Source: DATAES01 sp963721305 (GTDB lineage Bacteria > Actinomycetota > Acidimicrobiia > Acidimicrobiales > JACDCH01). Taken from it: 64,000 bases of DNA. The translations under genes and the position numbers were made by a program. Positions 48,296 through 56,553 of the stretch are shown one piece after another. The notes beneath the pieces are model-generated. The model made no database searches, was not told the DNA's origin, and saw only the letters and a program-made list of their open reading frames with translations. The stretch spans positions 868,001-932,000 of the forward strand of contig CAVRIR010000003.1 in NCBI GenBank assembly GCA_963721305.1. Reading direction: 5' to 3'. Within the stretch, counting starts at the first letter, position 1; the number at the start of each line of letters is the position of its first letter.

Positions 48296-51200
48296 TTAGC
48301 TCACCGTCAACGCGTTGCTGGCGGTCGAGAAGCCGCCGGTACCGACGTTGTTCGTGGCCTGGATCCGGAATCGATATGACGTCCCGCTCGCGAGGCCGGT
48401 CACCGTCTCGGTCGTTGCCGCCGAGTTGAACGGGACCGTCTTCGCCGCCGCGAGGCCGATGTATGCGGTCACCACATAGCCGGTGATCGGTGATCCACCG
48501 TTCGACGCCGGAGCGGTCCAGGAGACCACCGCTTCGCCGGTGTTGCCGTTCGTCGCTTGCGCGAGCGTCGGCGCGCCGGGGGTGGTCGCGGGCGTCACGT
48601 CGTTCGACTGAGCGGACTGTCCGCCGGTGCCGACCGCGTTGATCGCCGCGACGGCGAACGTGTAGTCGGTTCCGTTCGCGAGGCCCGTGACCGTCTGCGT
48701 CGTGGCGGTGTTGTTCGTGAACGGCACCGGTGTCTGCGCGACGCCGAGGATGTACGGCGTCACCACATACCCGGTGACCGTCGACCCTCCGTTGTACCCG
48801 GGCGCGGTCCACGTCACGGTCGCCTGCGCATTGCCACGGGTGGCCGTACCGATCGTCGGCGGGTCAGCCACCGTCGCCGTGGGTGTCACCATGTTCGACG
48901 TCTTCGACGATGCTCCGGTACCGACCCCGTTCACCGCTTGCACGCGGAACCCGTAGGTCGTGCCGTTGGTGAGGCCCATCACGATCTCCGTTGTGGCCGG
49001 CGTGTTGAACGTCGTCGTCTTGACCAAGACGACCCCGTTGAACGTGCTGACCACGTAACCGCTGATCATCGATCCGCCATCCGACAACGGCGCCGTCCAC
49101 GACACCGTGGCCTTGTTGCTGCCGGCAACAGCTGTGCCGATGGTCGGCGCGGTCGGAACCGCCGCCGGCGTCACCGAGTTCGACTGCGACGATTCGGCGC
49201 CGATGCCGGCGACGTTGCCAGCTTTCACGGTGAACGTGTACGCCGTCCCGTTCGTGAGGCCGGTGACGGACTGGGTCGTGGCGGTCGAGGTGAAGGGAAC
49301 AGGCGTCTGCGCGACACCCAGGATGTACGGCGTCACCACGTACGACGTGATCGGCGCGCCGCCGTTGTACCCGGCGGTCCACGTCACCGTGGCCGATGCG
49401 TTGCCGCCCGTGGCGGTGCCGATGGTCGGCGCGTCCGGCACCGTCGCCGGCGTCACCGCGTTCGAGAAGTCGGACCGCGAGCCGAAGCCGATGGCGTTGA
49501 ACGCGGCGACCGTGAACTTGTACGTCGTGCCGTTCGTCAGGCCGGTGATGGTCTGTGACGTCGACGTGTCGTTGAACACGATCGACGTCAGCGCGACCGT
49601 GCCGTTGTACGGGGTGACCTCGTAACCGGTGATCGGCGAGCCACCGTCAGACGCGGGAGCCGTCCACGTCAACGACGCTTGGGTGTTCCCGAACGTTGCC
49701 GTGCCGATCGTCGGCGTGCCCGGGATCTGCGGCGTCACGGTCACGGAGTCGCTCTGGGCGGACGATCCGCCGTTCCCGATGGCGTTGAATGCCTGCACCG
49801 AGAACCGGTACGTCATGCCGTCGGCAAGTCCCGTCACCGTCTGGGTCGTCGCTGTGTTGAAGAACGTCTGAGTCGGCTGCGCGACCCCGCCGATGAAGGG
49901 CGTCACGATGTAGCCGAGGATGGCGTTGCCGCCGTCGAAGTCAGGCGCCGTCCACGACAGAGTGGCCGAGCCGATGCCGGCGGTCGCCGAGCCGATGGTC
50001 GGCGCGTCCGGCACCGTCGCCGGGACCACGTCGTTCGACGGAGACGACGAGCCGCCCGGGCCGATCGCGTTGACCGCGGCAACGGTGAACGTGTAGTCGG
50101 TCCCGTTGGTCAGGCCCGTGACCGTCTCGCTCGTCGCCGCTGAGTTGAACGTCTGGGGCGTCTGCGGAACGCCGCCGATGTACGGCGTGATGACGTAGCT
50201 CGTGATGGGCGAACCGCCGTCGAAGCCCGGAGCGAACCAGGAGACCATGGCGGACTGGTCGCCCGGCGACGCGTTCACGAAGATCGGGATGTCCGGCACG
50301 GTCGCGGGCGTCACCTGGTTGGACTGGAGCGACAACGCTCCCGTACCGATGGCGTTGAACGCTTGCACCGCGAACGTGTACGGCGTGCCGTTGCCGAGAG
50401 ACGTGACGGTCTCAGTGGTCGCCGTCGAATCGAACTCGATCGGTGACTGCGGGTTGCCGCTGATGTACGGCGTCACGATGTAACCAAGGATGGACGAGCC
50501 GCCGTTCGAGCCGGGTGCCGTCCACGACACTGTCGCCTGCGCGTTGCCGGCGGTGGCTGTGACCAACGTCGGTGCGTCAGGTGCGCCGACCGGTGTGACC
50601 GCGTTTGATGGGGCCGACTGCGCTCCGGTCCCGACTGCGTTGACGGCCGCGACCTTGAACGTGTACGTCGTCGCGTTGGTGAGTCCGCTCACCGTCTCGA
50701 CCGTGGCGGGGGAGTTGAACACCGTCGGTGCCTGCGGGGTCGATCCGATGTACGGCGTGACCGCGTAGCCGGTGATCGTCGAACCACCGTCGAACGCGGG
50801 CGCGGTCCACGACACGGTCGCGGTTCCGTTGCCGGCCACCGCGAACCCCATCGTGGGTGCATCAGGGACGATCGGCGCAGGAGTGACGGCGTTCGAGGCG
50901 GTGGACGTCGCGCCGGTGCCGACCGCGTTGATCGCGGCGACCTTGAACCGATACGTCGTGCCGTTCGTCAACCCGGTGACCGTTTCGGTCGTTGCCGTCG
51001 TGTTGAAGGTGCTCGAGGGCTGTGCGAAGAAGCCGACGAAGGGCGTCACGACGTAGCCGGTGATCGTCGTACCACCGTTGAACGCGGGCGCGGTCCACGA
51101 GACCGTGGCCTGCTTGTTGCTCCCGATTGCCGATCCGATCGTCGGCGCATTCGGGACCGTCGCCGGCGTGACCACGTTGGACGGCGCCGACTGCCCGCCG

Positions 51201-52129
51201 AAGCCGACCGAGTTCAAGGCCGCGACGGTGAACGTGTAGGCGGTGCTGTTCGCGAGACCGGTGACGGTCTGCGTGGTCGCGAGGGAGTTGAACACGGTTG
51301 CCGTTTGCGCCACCGAGCCGGCGTAGGGAGTCACCTCGTAGCCCGCGATGGGAGAGCCACCATCGAAGGCAGGCGCGGTCCACGACACCGTCGCCTGCGC
51401 GACACCGCCGGTTGCCGATCCGATGGTCGGGGGGTCAGGGACCGATGGTGCGGCGATGATCGTGTTGGTCTGACCCGAGGACGGGCCGGTGCCTGCGACG
51501 TTGACCGCCTGCACGCTGAACCGGTAGCTGGTGCCGTTGGTCAATCCCGTGACCGTCTCGGTGGTCGCCGGCGTATTGAACGGCACCGGCGTCTGCGCGA
51601 CACCCGAGATGTATGGGGTCACCACGTAGCCGGTGATGGCCGAGCCTCCGTTGGTGGCCGGCGCCGTCCACGAGACCGTCGCCTGGGACACGCCTCCGAT
51701 CGCGATGCCGATCGCGGGCGCCGGCGGGGTGGTCGCAGGCGTCACCATGTTCGACGTCTTCGAGGCCGCTCCGGTGCCGACCCCGTTCACGGCTTGCGCG
51801 CGGAACCCGTACGTCGTGCCGTTGGTGAGGCCCGTCACGATCTCCGTCGTGGCCGGCGTGTTGAACGTCGTCGTCTTGACCAAGATGACTCCGTTGAACG
51901 TGCTGACCACGTAACCGGTGATCGTCGATCCGCCATCCGACGCCGGCGCGGTCCACGTCACCGTGGCCTGGCCCGGCCCCGCGGTCGCGGTACCGATCGT
52001 CGGAGCACCCGGTACCGACGCAGCGGCTGCTACCCCGGCCGACACCGTGAGCGATGCCACCACGACTGCAACCGCAATGACGACCGACACGGTCGCACGA
52101 TGAACACGAGTCCCACCTACAGCAGGCAT
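48296..52129 (-). CDS. Large secreted protein of about 13 fibronectin type III repeats
   Basis: A 1277-residue protein. A signal peptide (residues 1-35, hydrophobic VSVVIAVAVVVASLTVSAGV then AAAAS) is followed by about 13 tandem FN3 domains of roughly 95 residues. Each opens with a form of PDAPTIGTATGG and contains ATVSWTAP, GGSPITGYVVTPY, TTETVTGLTNGT and FTVAAVNAVGTG. It ends with the last FN3 strand; there is no LPxTG, membrane helix or enzymatic domain, so it is probably released or held non-covalently, perhaps as an adhesin or matrix protein. GGAGG lies five bases before the ATG at 52129. Confidence 0.9.
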   Translation of the reverse strand: MPAVGGTRVHRATVSVVIAVAVVVASLTVSAGVAAAASVPGAPTIGTATAGPGQATVTWTAPASDGGSTITGYVVSTFNGVILVKTTTFNTPATTEIVTGLTNGTTYGFRAQAVNGVGTGAASKTSNMVTPATTPPAPAIGIAIGGVSQATVSWTAPATNGGSAITGYVVTPYISGVAQTPVPFNTPATTETVTGLTNGTSYRFSVQAVNVAGTGPSSGQTNTIIAAPSVPDPPTIGSATGGVAQATVSWTAPAFDGGSPIAGYEVTPYAGSVAQTATVFNSLATTQTVTGLANSTAYTFTVAALNSVGFGGQSAPSNVVTPATVPNAPTIGSAIGSNKQATVSWTAPAFNGGTTITGYVVTPFVGFFAQPSSTFNTTATTETVTGLTNGTTYRFKVAAINAVGTGATSTASNAVTPAPIVPDAPTMGFAVAGNGTATVSWTAPAFDGGSTITGYAVTPYIGSTPQAPTVFNSPATVETVSGLTNATTYTFKVAAVNAVGTGAQSAPSNAVTPVGAPDAPTLVTATAGNAQATVSWTAPGSNGGSSILGYIVTPYISGNPQSPIEFDSTATTETVTSLGNGTPYTFAVQAFNAIGTGALSLQSNQVTPATVPDIPIFVNASPGDQSAMVSWFAPGFDGGSPITSYVITPYIGGVPQTPQTFNSAATSETVTGLTNGTDYTFTVAAVNAIGPGGSSSPSNDVVPATVPDAPTIGSATAGIGSATLSWTAPDFDGGNAILGYIVTPFIGGVAQPTQTFFNTATTQTVTGLADGMTYRFSVQAFNAIGNGGSSAQSDSVTVTPQIPGTPTIGTATFGNTQASLTWTAPASDGGSPITGYEVTPYNGTVALTSIVFNDTSTSQTITGLTNGTTYKFTVAAFNAIGFGSRSDFSNAVTPATVPDAPTIGTATGGNASATVTWTAGYNGGAPITSYVVTPYILGVAQTPVPFTSTATTQSVTGLTNGTAYTFTVKAGNVAGIGAESSQSNSVTPAAVPTAPTIGTAVAGSNKATVSWTAPLSDGGSMISGYVVSTFNGVVLVKTTTFNTPATTEIVMGLTNGTTYGFRVQAVNGVGTGASSKTSNMVTPTATVADPPTIGTATRGNAQATVTWTAPGYNGGSTVTGYVVTPYILGVAQTPVPFTNNTATTQTVTGLANGTDYTFAVAAINAVGTGGQSAQSNDVTPATTPGAPTLAQATNGNTGEAVVSWTAPASNGGSPITGYVVTAYIGLAAAKTVPFNSAATTETVTGLASGTSYRFRIQATNNVGTGGFSTASNALTVS

Positions 52130-52338
52130 AACCGCCTCCACACCCTGTGTCGCCGAGCCAGCTCTCGGCAGGCCCGAGAACGTTAGACCAGACTGCGCGA
52201 GTCTGCGCTGGATACCTCGCCGAGCGCTCCAGCAGCCGCTGACGGCGGTCAGATTCGATGCGCCGTGTGAGCGTGTGTGCGCCGATCGTCCTCAGAGGTC
52301 GTTTCGCGCGCACACTTCCGGAAGTCTCAGAGCGCGGG

Positions 52339-54555
52339 TCAGCCGCCCTTGCCAGGGACGATGCGATAGGCGTCGTAAACGGATTCGATGCGCTTGATCG
52401 TCGACAGCACCGAGTCGAGGTGCGACGGGTCGCCGAGCTCGAAGTCGAACCGCATCTTCGAAATGCGGTCGCTTCCGGTGTTCGACGTGCACGACAGGAT
52501 GTTCACGTGGTGGTCGGACAGCGCCCGCGCCACCTCGGACAGCAATCGAGCACGATCCAGCGCCTTGATCTCGATCGACGCGACGAACGAGCCGGAGATC
52601 TCCGTGTCCCACTCGACCTCGATCAGCCGCTCGCCCTTGCCGGTTGCCAGCGAGACGGCGTTCGCACAGTCGGCTCGGTGGACGGAAACGCCACGGCCGC
52701 GCGTGACGAAGCCCATGATCTCGTCACCCGGCACCGGTGTGCAGCAGCGCGACAGCCGGACCATGACGTCGTCGAGCCCCTCGACGTGCACGCCGACGGC
52801 CTGCCGGCCGCGGCGGGTGCGGGGTTGGCGAACGGTGGTCGGCAGCTGCTCCTCGTGCTCGCCGTCGCCCTCACGCAACGCCTTCGCGACTCGAGACGCG
52901 ACGGACTTCGCGGAGACATGGTTCTCGCCGATCGACGCGTGCAACGCGTCGAGATCCGCGTAGTTGAGGGTGGTCGCGACCTCGCTCAACAATGGCGAAC
53001 CGAAGATCTTCTGGACCGGTAGTCCTTCACGCCGCAGTGCCTTCGTGAGCTCGTCACGGCCGCTCTCGATCGCGTCCCCGCGGCGCTCACGCGAGAACCA
53101 CTGGCGGATCTTGTTGGCCGCACGCGGCGTGGCGACGATCTTCAACCAGTCGCGTGACGGCCCTGCACCCTCGACCTTCGACGTGAAGATCTCGACGGTG
53201 TCGCCCGACACGAGCTCGGAGTCGAGCGGCACCAGTCGACCGTTGACGCGTGCACCGATGCACGCGTGCCCGACCTCGGTGTGGATCGAGTACGCGAAAT
53301 CGATCGGGGTCGCACCCACTGGCATCGTGACGACGCGACCCTTGGGCGTGAAGATGTAGACCTCGTCCTGGTCGAGATCGATCTTCAGCGTCTCCATGAA
53401 CGCGCTCGGGTCCTGCGTCTCTTGCTGCCAGTCGATGATGCGACTGAGCCACGGCATGTCCGACGCGGATTCGCCGTCCTTGTAGGTGAAGTGCGCGGCG
53501 ACCCCGAACTCGGCCCGCTGGTGCATCTCGCGGGTACGGATCTGCACCTCGACGGTCTTGCCGCCCGTACCGATCACCGTCGTGTGCAGTGACTGGTAGA
53601 GGTTGAACTTCGGCATGGCGATGTAGTCCTTGAACCGACCCTGCACCGGCTTCCACGTCGCGTGGATCGAACCGAGCGCCGCGTAGCAGTCCTTGACCGT
53701 GTCGACGATGACGCGGATGCCGACGAGGTCGAAGATGTCGTCGAACTCCTTGTCCTTCACGACCATCTTCTCGTAGATGCTCCACAGGTGCTTCGGGCGG
53801 CCGGTGACCTCGGCGACGATGCGCAGCTCGGCCAATCGCTCTCGGACCTGTTCGAGGACCTGCGCGAGGTACAGCTCGCGCTCGGGCGTGCGGCTCGACA
53901 CCATTTGATCGATCTCGGCGTACCGCTTGGGATGCAGGGCGGCGAAGGCGAGGTCTTCGAGCTGCTGCTTCATGTCCTGCATGCCGAGCCGGTGCGCGAG
54001 CGGCGCGTAGATGTCGATCGTCTCGCGGGCGATGCGCTCCTGCTTGCTCGCCGGCAGCGCGGCGAGGGTCGCCATGTTGTGCAGACGGTCGGACAACTTG
54101 ATGATCAGGACCCGCACGTCCTTCGCCATCGCCACGAGCATCTTGCGCATGGTGGCGGCCTGCTGGGCCTCCTTGGAGTCGAACTGGATGCGCTCGAGCT
54201 TGGTGACGCCGTCGACGATGCCGGCAACGTCCTGGCCGAACTCGGCGGCGACGTCGTCGAGCGTGACGTGCGTGTCCTCGACCGCGTCGTGCAGCAGCGC
54301 GGCGGCGACGGTGACGTCGTCGAGCCCGAGGTCCGCGACGATCCGGGCGACCGCCAGCGGATGGTGGATGTACGACTCCCCCGAGCGGCGTACCTGCTGG
54401 CGGTGGGCGTCGGCCGCAACCACGTAGGCCCGCGAGATCATCGCCGTGCTCGACTTGGGATGCTTCGCCCGGAAGACGTTGACCAGCGGAGCGATCTCCT
54501 CCGCGGTCGGCACCGTGTTTCGCCGCCACGGCAGAACCCGGGTCACGGTTGCCAT
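52339..54555 (-). CDS. relA: Bifunctional (p)ppGpp synthetase/hydrolase (Rel)
   Basis: Stringent-response enzyme, 738 residues. The HD hydrolase domain has YIHHPLAVARIVADLGLDD and ALLHDAVEDTHVTLDD with an intact His-Asp. The synthetase domain has FDDIFDLVGIRVIVDTVKDC and GRFKDYIAMPKFNLYQSLHT, whose RxKD motif marks the bifunctional class. TGS (EVYIFTPKGRVVTMPVGATP) follows, then a zinc-finger-like region with SRCCTPVPGDEI, and the ACT domain ends the protein. Downstream of apt and the sec genes, the standard actinobacterial order. Confidence 0.97.
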   Translation of the reverse strand: MATVTRVLPWRRNTVPTAEEIAPLVNVFRAKHPKSSTAMISRAYVVAADAHRQQVRRSGESYIHHPLAVARIVADLGLDDVTVAAALLHDAVEDTHVTLDDVAAEFGQDVAGIVDGVTKLERIQFDSKEAQQAATMRKMLVAMAKDVRVLIIKLSDRLHNMATLAALPASKQERIARETIDIYAPLAHRLGMQDMKQQLEDLAFAALHPKRYAEIDQMVSSRTPERELYLAQVLEQVRERLAELRIVAEVTGRPKHLWSIYEKMVVKDKEFDDIFDLVGIRVIVDTVKDCYAALGSIHATWKPVQGRFKDYIAMPKFNLYQSLHTTVIGTGGKTVEVQIRTREMHQRAEFGVAAHFTYKDGESASDMPWLSRIIDWQQETQDPSAFMETLKIDLDQDEVYIFTPKGRVVTMPVGATPIDFAYSIHTEVGHACIGARVNGRLVPLDSELVSGDTVEIFTSKVEGAGPSRDWLKIVATPRAANKIRQWFSRERRGDAIESGRDELTKALRREGLPVQKIFGSPLLSEVATTLNYADLDALHASIGENHVSAKSVASRVAKALREGDGEHEEQLPTTVRQPRTRRGRQAVGVHVEGLDDVMVRLSRCCTPVPGDEIMGFVTRGRGVSVHRADCANAVSLATGKGERLIEVEWDTEISGSFVASIEIKALDRARLLSEVARALSDHHVNILSCTSNTGSDRISKMRFDFELGDPSHLDSVLSTIKRIESVYDAYRIVPGKGG

Positions 54556-54581
54556 GAGCGCTCCAGTCTACGGGCGACTGC

Positions 54582-55103
54582 TCAGCAAGATATGAGTGTC
54601 AACACGTCGAAGCCCTCGAGCTTCGACCGGCCACCGAGCGCTTCGATGGCGATGACGAACCCGAGACCCTCGACGGTGCCGCCGAGCTTTTGCACGAGTC
54701 GGACGGTCGCGGCCGCCGTGCCTCCCGTTGCGAGCACGTCGTCGACGATCAGCACGTGGTCGCCGGGACTCACCGCGTCGCGATGGATCTCCAGCAGATC
54801 GGTCCCGTACTCGAGCTCGTACTCCACGCGCTCGATGTCCCACGGCAGCTTTCCGGCCTTGCGAACCGGTACGAACGCGGCACCGAAGCGATACGCAACC
54901 GGCGCCGCGGCGATGAAACCACGAGCCTCGATGCCGAGGACGCGATCGATGTGCCGGCGCTCGAAGTGCTCGACGATCGCGTCGATCGTCGTACGGAACG
55001 CGTCGACGTCGGCGAGCAGCGGGGTGATGTCCTTGAACACCACACCTGGTTGCGGGAAGTCGGGAATGTCGCGGATGAGCGCGGGAAGGTCTTCGACCTT
55101 CAC
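54582..55103 (-). CDS. apt: Adenine phosphoribosyltransferase
   Basis: Salvages adenine to AMP. IRDIPDFPQPGVVFKDITPL is the N-terminal signature, VLGIEARGFIAAAPVAYRFG binds substrate, RKAGKLPW the flexible loop and HVLIVDDVLATGGTAAATV the PRPP loop. It is 173 residues from the GTG at 55103, which has GGAGG eight bases upstream. It lies between secF and relA, as in many Actinobacteria. Confidence 0.96.
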   Translation of the reverse strand: MKVEDLPALIRDIPDFPQPGVVFKDITPLLADVDAFRTTIDAIVEHFERRHIDRVLGIEARGFIAAAPVAYRFGAAFVPVRKAGKLPWDIERVEYELEYGTDLLEIHRDAVSPGDHVLIVDDVLATGGTAAATVRLVQKLGGTVEGLGFVIAIEALGGRSKLEGFDVLTLISC

Positions 55104-55107
55104 GGCG

Positions 55108-56286
55108 TCACCTCCGCTTGCCCTTCTTCCTCGGTCGCGGCGGGATGTTCGTGGCGAGTCGCGTCGGTCCTCCACTGGTGACCGGCACCCGGATCGGCTC
55201 TTCGATCTCCTCGCCGTCCGTGTCGGAGGCGACGGTCTCGATCGGCTGGTCGACCTGCGGCGTCCGGCGCGTCGAGGTGGAGCGGTTCTCGATGCGGCGG
55301 CGGACGTCGCGGTTGCGAGGCTCGCGCTCCTTCAGGATGGCGAGGAGCGGCGAGGCGACGAAGATCGAGGAGTAGGCACCCGAGAGCAGGCCGATGAGCA
55401 GTGCGAGCCCGAATTCCTCGAGCGTCGTCGCGCCGAGCATCACAGAGCCGATCACCAGCAGCGACATGATCGGGATGACCGCGGCGATCGACGTGTTCAA
55501 CGAACGCATCAACGTCTGGTTGAGCGAGAGGTTGACCATGTCGCTGTACGTGACGCCGTTGGTGGCCGAGACCAGGCGCGTGTTCTCGTTGACCTTGTCG
55601 AAAACGACGATCCCGTCGTAGATCGAATAGCCGAGGATCGTGAGCAAGGCGACAACGGTCGCCGGTGTCACCTCCAACCCGCTCAACGCGTACACGCCGA
55701 CCGTGATGATCACGTCGTGGACGAGCGCGGCAAGGGTCGGTAAGGCCATCTTGAACTCGAACCGAACCGTGATGTAGAGGGTGATGACGATCAGGAAGAC
55801 GATCAGCGCGTTGCGCGCCTTCGTACTGATCTCCTTGCCCCAGGACGGACCGACCTCGTCGCGATTGACCTGATCGGCAGGGACACCCGCCTTCGCGGCC
55901 AAGGCGTCACGCACTTGGGTCGACTTCGTGGAGTCGAGCGTGTCGGTCTGCACGCTGATGGACCGGCCGCTCTCGCTGGTGACCTCTTGGACCTTGGCGC
56001 CGCCGAGACCGAACTGGTCGAGCACATCGCGGGCCTGTGCGATGCTGAGCGTGGTGGTCGGGACCTGGAAGATCGAGCCGCCCTCGAAGTCGATGCCGAG
56101 GTTGAGTCCCCGCAACAAGAGCGAGCCGAGACTGATGACGATCACGATCGCCGAGATCGTGAACCACACCTTCGTGCGACCGATGAAGTCGATCTTGGTC
56201 TCGCCGTGATAGAGCCGTCCGAACGGACCACGGTGGCGCGGCTCGGGCACGCCGAACGCGACGTCGAGATGCTCGCGCTGCTTCAT
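55108..56286 (-). CDS. secF: Protein translocase subunit SecF
   Basis: Works with SecD, using the proton gradient to help export through SecYEG. FIGRTKVWFTISAIVIVISL is the first membrane helix, GLNLGIDFEGGSIFQV the conserved SecF motif, and later helices contain ALVHDVIITVGVYALSGLEV, GYSIYDGIVVFDKVNENTR and SLNQTLMRSLNTSIAAVIPI. A disordered basic tail of about 75 residues ends in RPRKKGKRR. The ATG at 56286 overlaps the stop of the last of three 30-codon mini-ORFs rather than the secD stop. Confidence 0.96.
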   Translation of the reverse strand: MKQREHLDVAFGVPEPRHRGPFGRLYHGETKIDFIGRTKVWFTISAIVIVISLGSLLLRGLNLGIDFEGGSIFQVPTTTLSIAQARDVLDQFGLGGAKVQEVTSESGRSISVQTDTLDSTKSTQVRDALAAKAGVPADQVNRDEVGPSWGKEISTKARNALIVFLIVITLYITVRFEFKMALPTLAALVHDVIITVGVYALSGLEVTPATVVALLTILGYSIYDGIVVFDKVNENTRLVSATNGVTYSDMVNLSLNQTLMRSLNTSIAAVIPIMSLLVIGSVMLGATTLEEFGLALLIGLLSGAYSSIFVASPLLAILKEREPRNRDVRRRIENRSTSTRRTPQVDQPIETVASDTDGEEIEEPIRVPVTSGGPTRLATNIPPRPRKKGKRR

Positions 56287-56375
56287 CGTTCCTCGGGGGC
56301 TGCGCCCCCGGACCCCAACGGCGTCCGGCTCCCTAGCGGTCGCTCGACCGCCCTGATCTCGCGGCGCTCGATCAT
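56283..56375 (-). CDS. Mini-ORF 3 between secD and secF (30 residues)
   Basis: A 31-codon frame starting MIERREIRAVERPLG and ending GGAAPEER, identical to the next two. Its stop overlaps the secF ATG (ATGA) and a GAGGA sits just upstream of that ATG, so its last codons supply the secF ribosome-binding site. No known family. Translation is inferred only from the coupled arrangement. Confidence 0.45.
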   Translation of the reverse strand: MIERREIRAVERPLGSRTPLGSGGAAPEER

Positions 56376-56464
56376 CGTTCCTCGGGGGCTGCGCCCCCGG
56401 ACCCCAACGGCGTCCGGCTCCCTAGCGGTCGCTCGACCGCCCTGATCTCGCGGCGCTCGATCAT
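56372..56464 (-). CDS. Mini-ORF 2 between secD and secF (30 residues)
   Basis: Second identical 31-codon frame. It starts in the stop of mini-ORF 1 and stops in the start of mini-ORF 3, both as ATGA. The peptide is strongly charged (nine Glu/Arg in the first 12 residues include ERRE and VER) and Gly/Pro-rich towards the end. Confidence 0.45.
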   Translation of the reverse strand: MIERREIRAVERPLGSRTPLGSGGAAPEER

Positions 56465-56553
56465 CGTTCCTCGGGGGCTGCGCCCCCGGACCCCAACGGC
56501 GTCCGGCTCCCTAGCGGTCGCTCGACCGCCCTGATCTCGCGGCGCTCGATCAT
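56461..56553 (-). CDS. Mini-ORF 1 between secD and secF (30 residues)
   Basis: First of the three identical frames. Its ATG at 56553 overlaps the secD stop (ATGA), and its stop overlaps the next start. The codons GGGGTCCGGGGGCGCAGC near its end form a GC-rich hairpin (CGGGGGC/GCCCCCG) that recurs in each unit. Its function, if any, is unknown. Confidence 0.45.
   Translation of the reverse strand: MIERREIRAVERPLGSRTPLGSGGAAPEER

Larger units (their letters stand above)
56283..56549. repeat. Three exact 89-bp tandem repeats between secD and secF
   Basis: The period is 89 bases with copies at 56283-56371, 56372-56460 and 56461-56549; I found no mismatch among them. The unit contains TCGGGGGCTGCGCCCCCGG, a strong hairpin, and GCGGTCGCTCGACCGC, a second one. 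Eighty-nine is not a multiple of three, yet every copy remains an open 31-codon frame because each stop overlaps the next start by four bases. Confidence 0.97.

Noticed and set aside
50490..51383. Repeated short plus-strand frames within the FN3 gene
   Set aside because: They recur with the FN3 period because they are antisense to the repeats; there is no start-site signal or independent function.
52189..52205. Inverted repeat CAGACT/AGTCTG upstream of the FN3 gene as an operator
   Set aside because: The arms are only six bases and no convincing promoter boxes surround it, so it was not listed as a feature.
56283..56549. CRISPR-like array between secD and secF
   Set aside because: The 89-bp units are directly adjacent with no unique spacers, and no cas genes are near; it is a plain tandem repeat.
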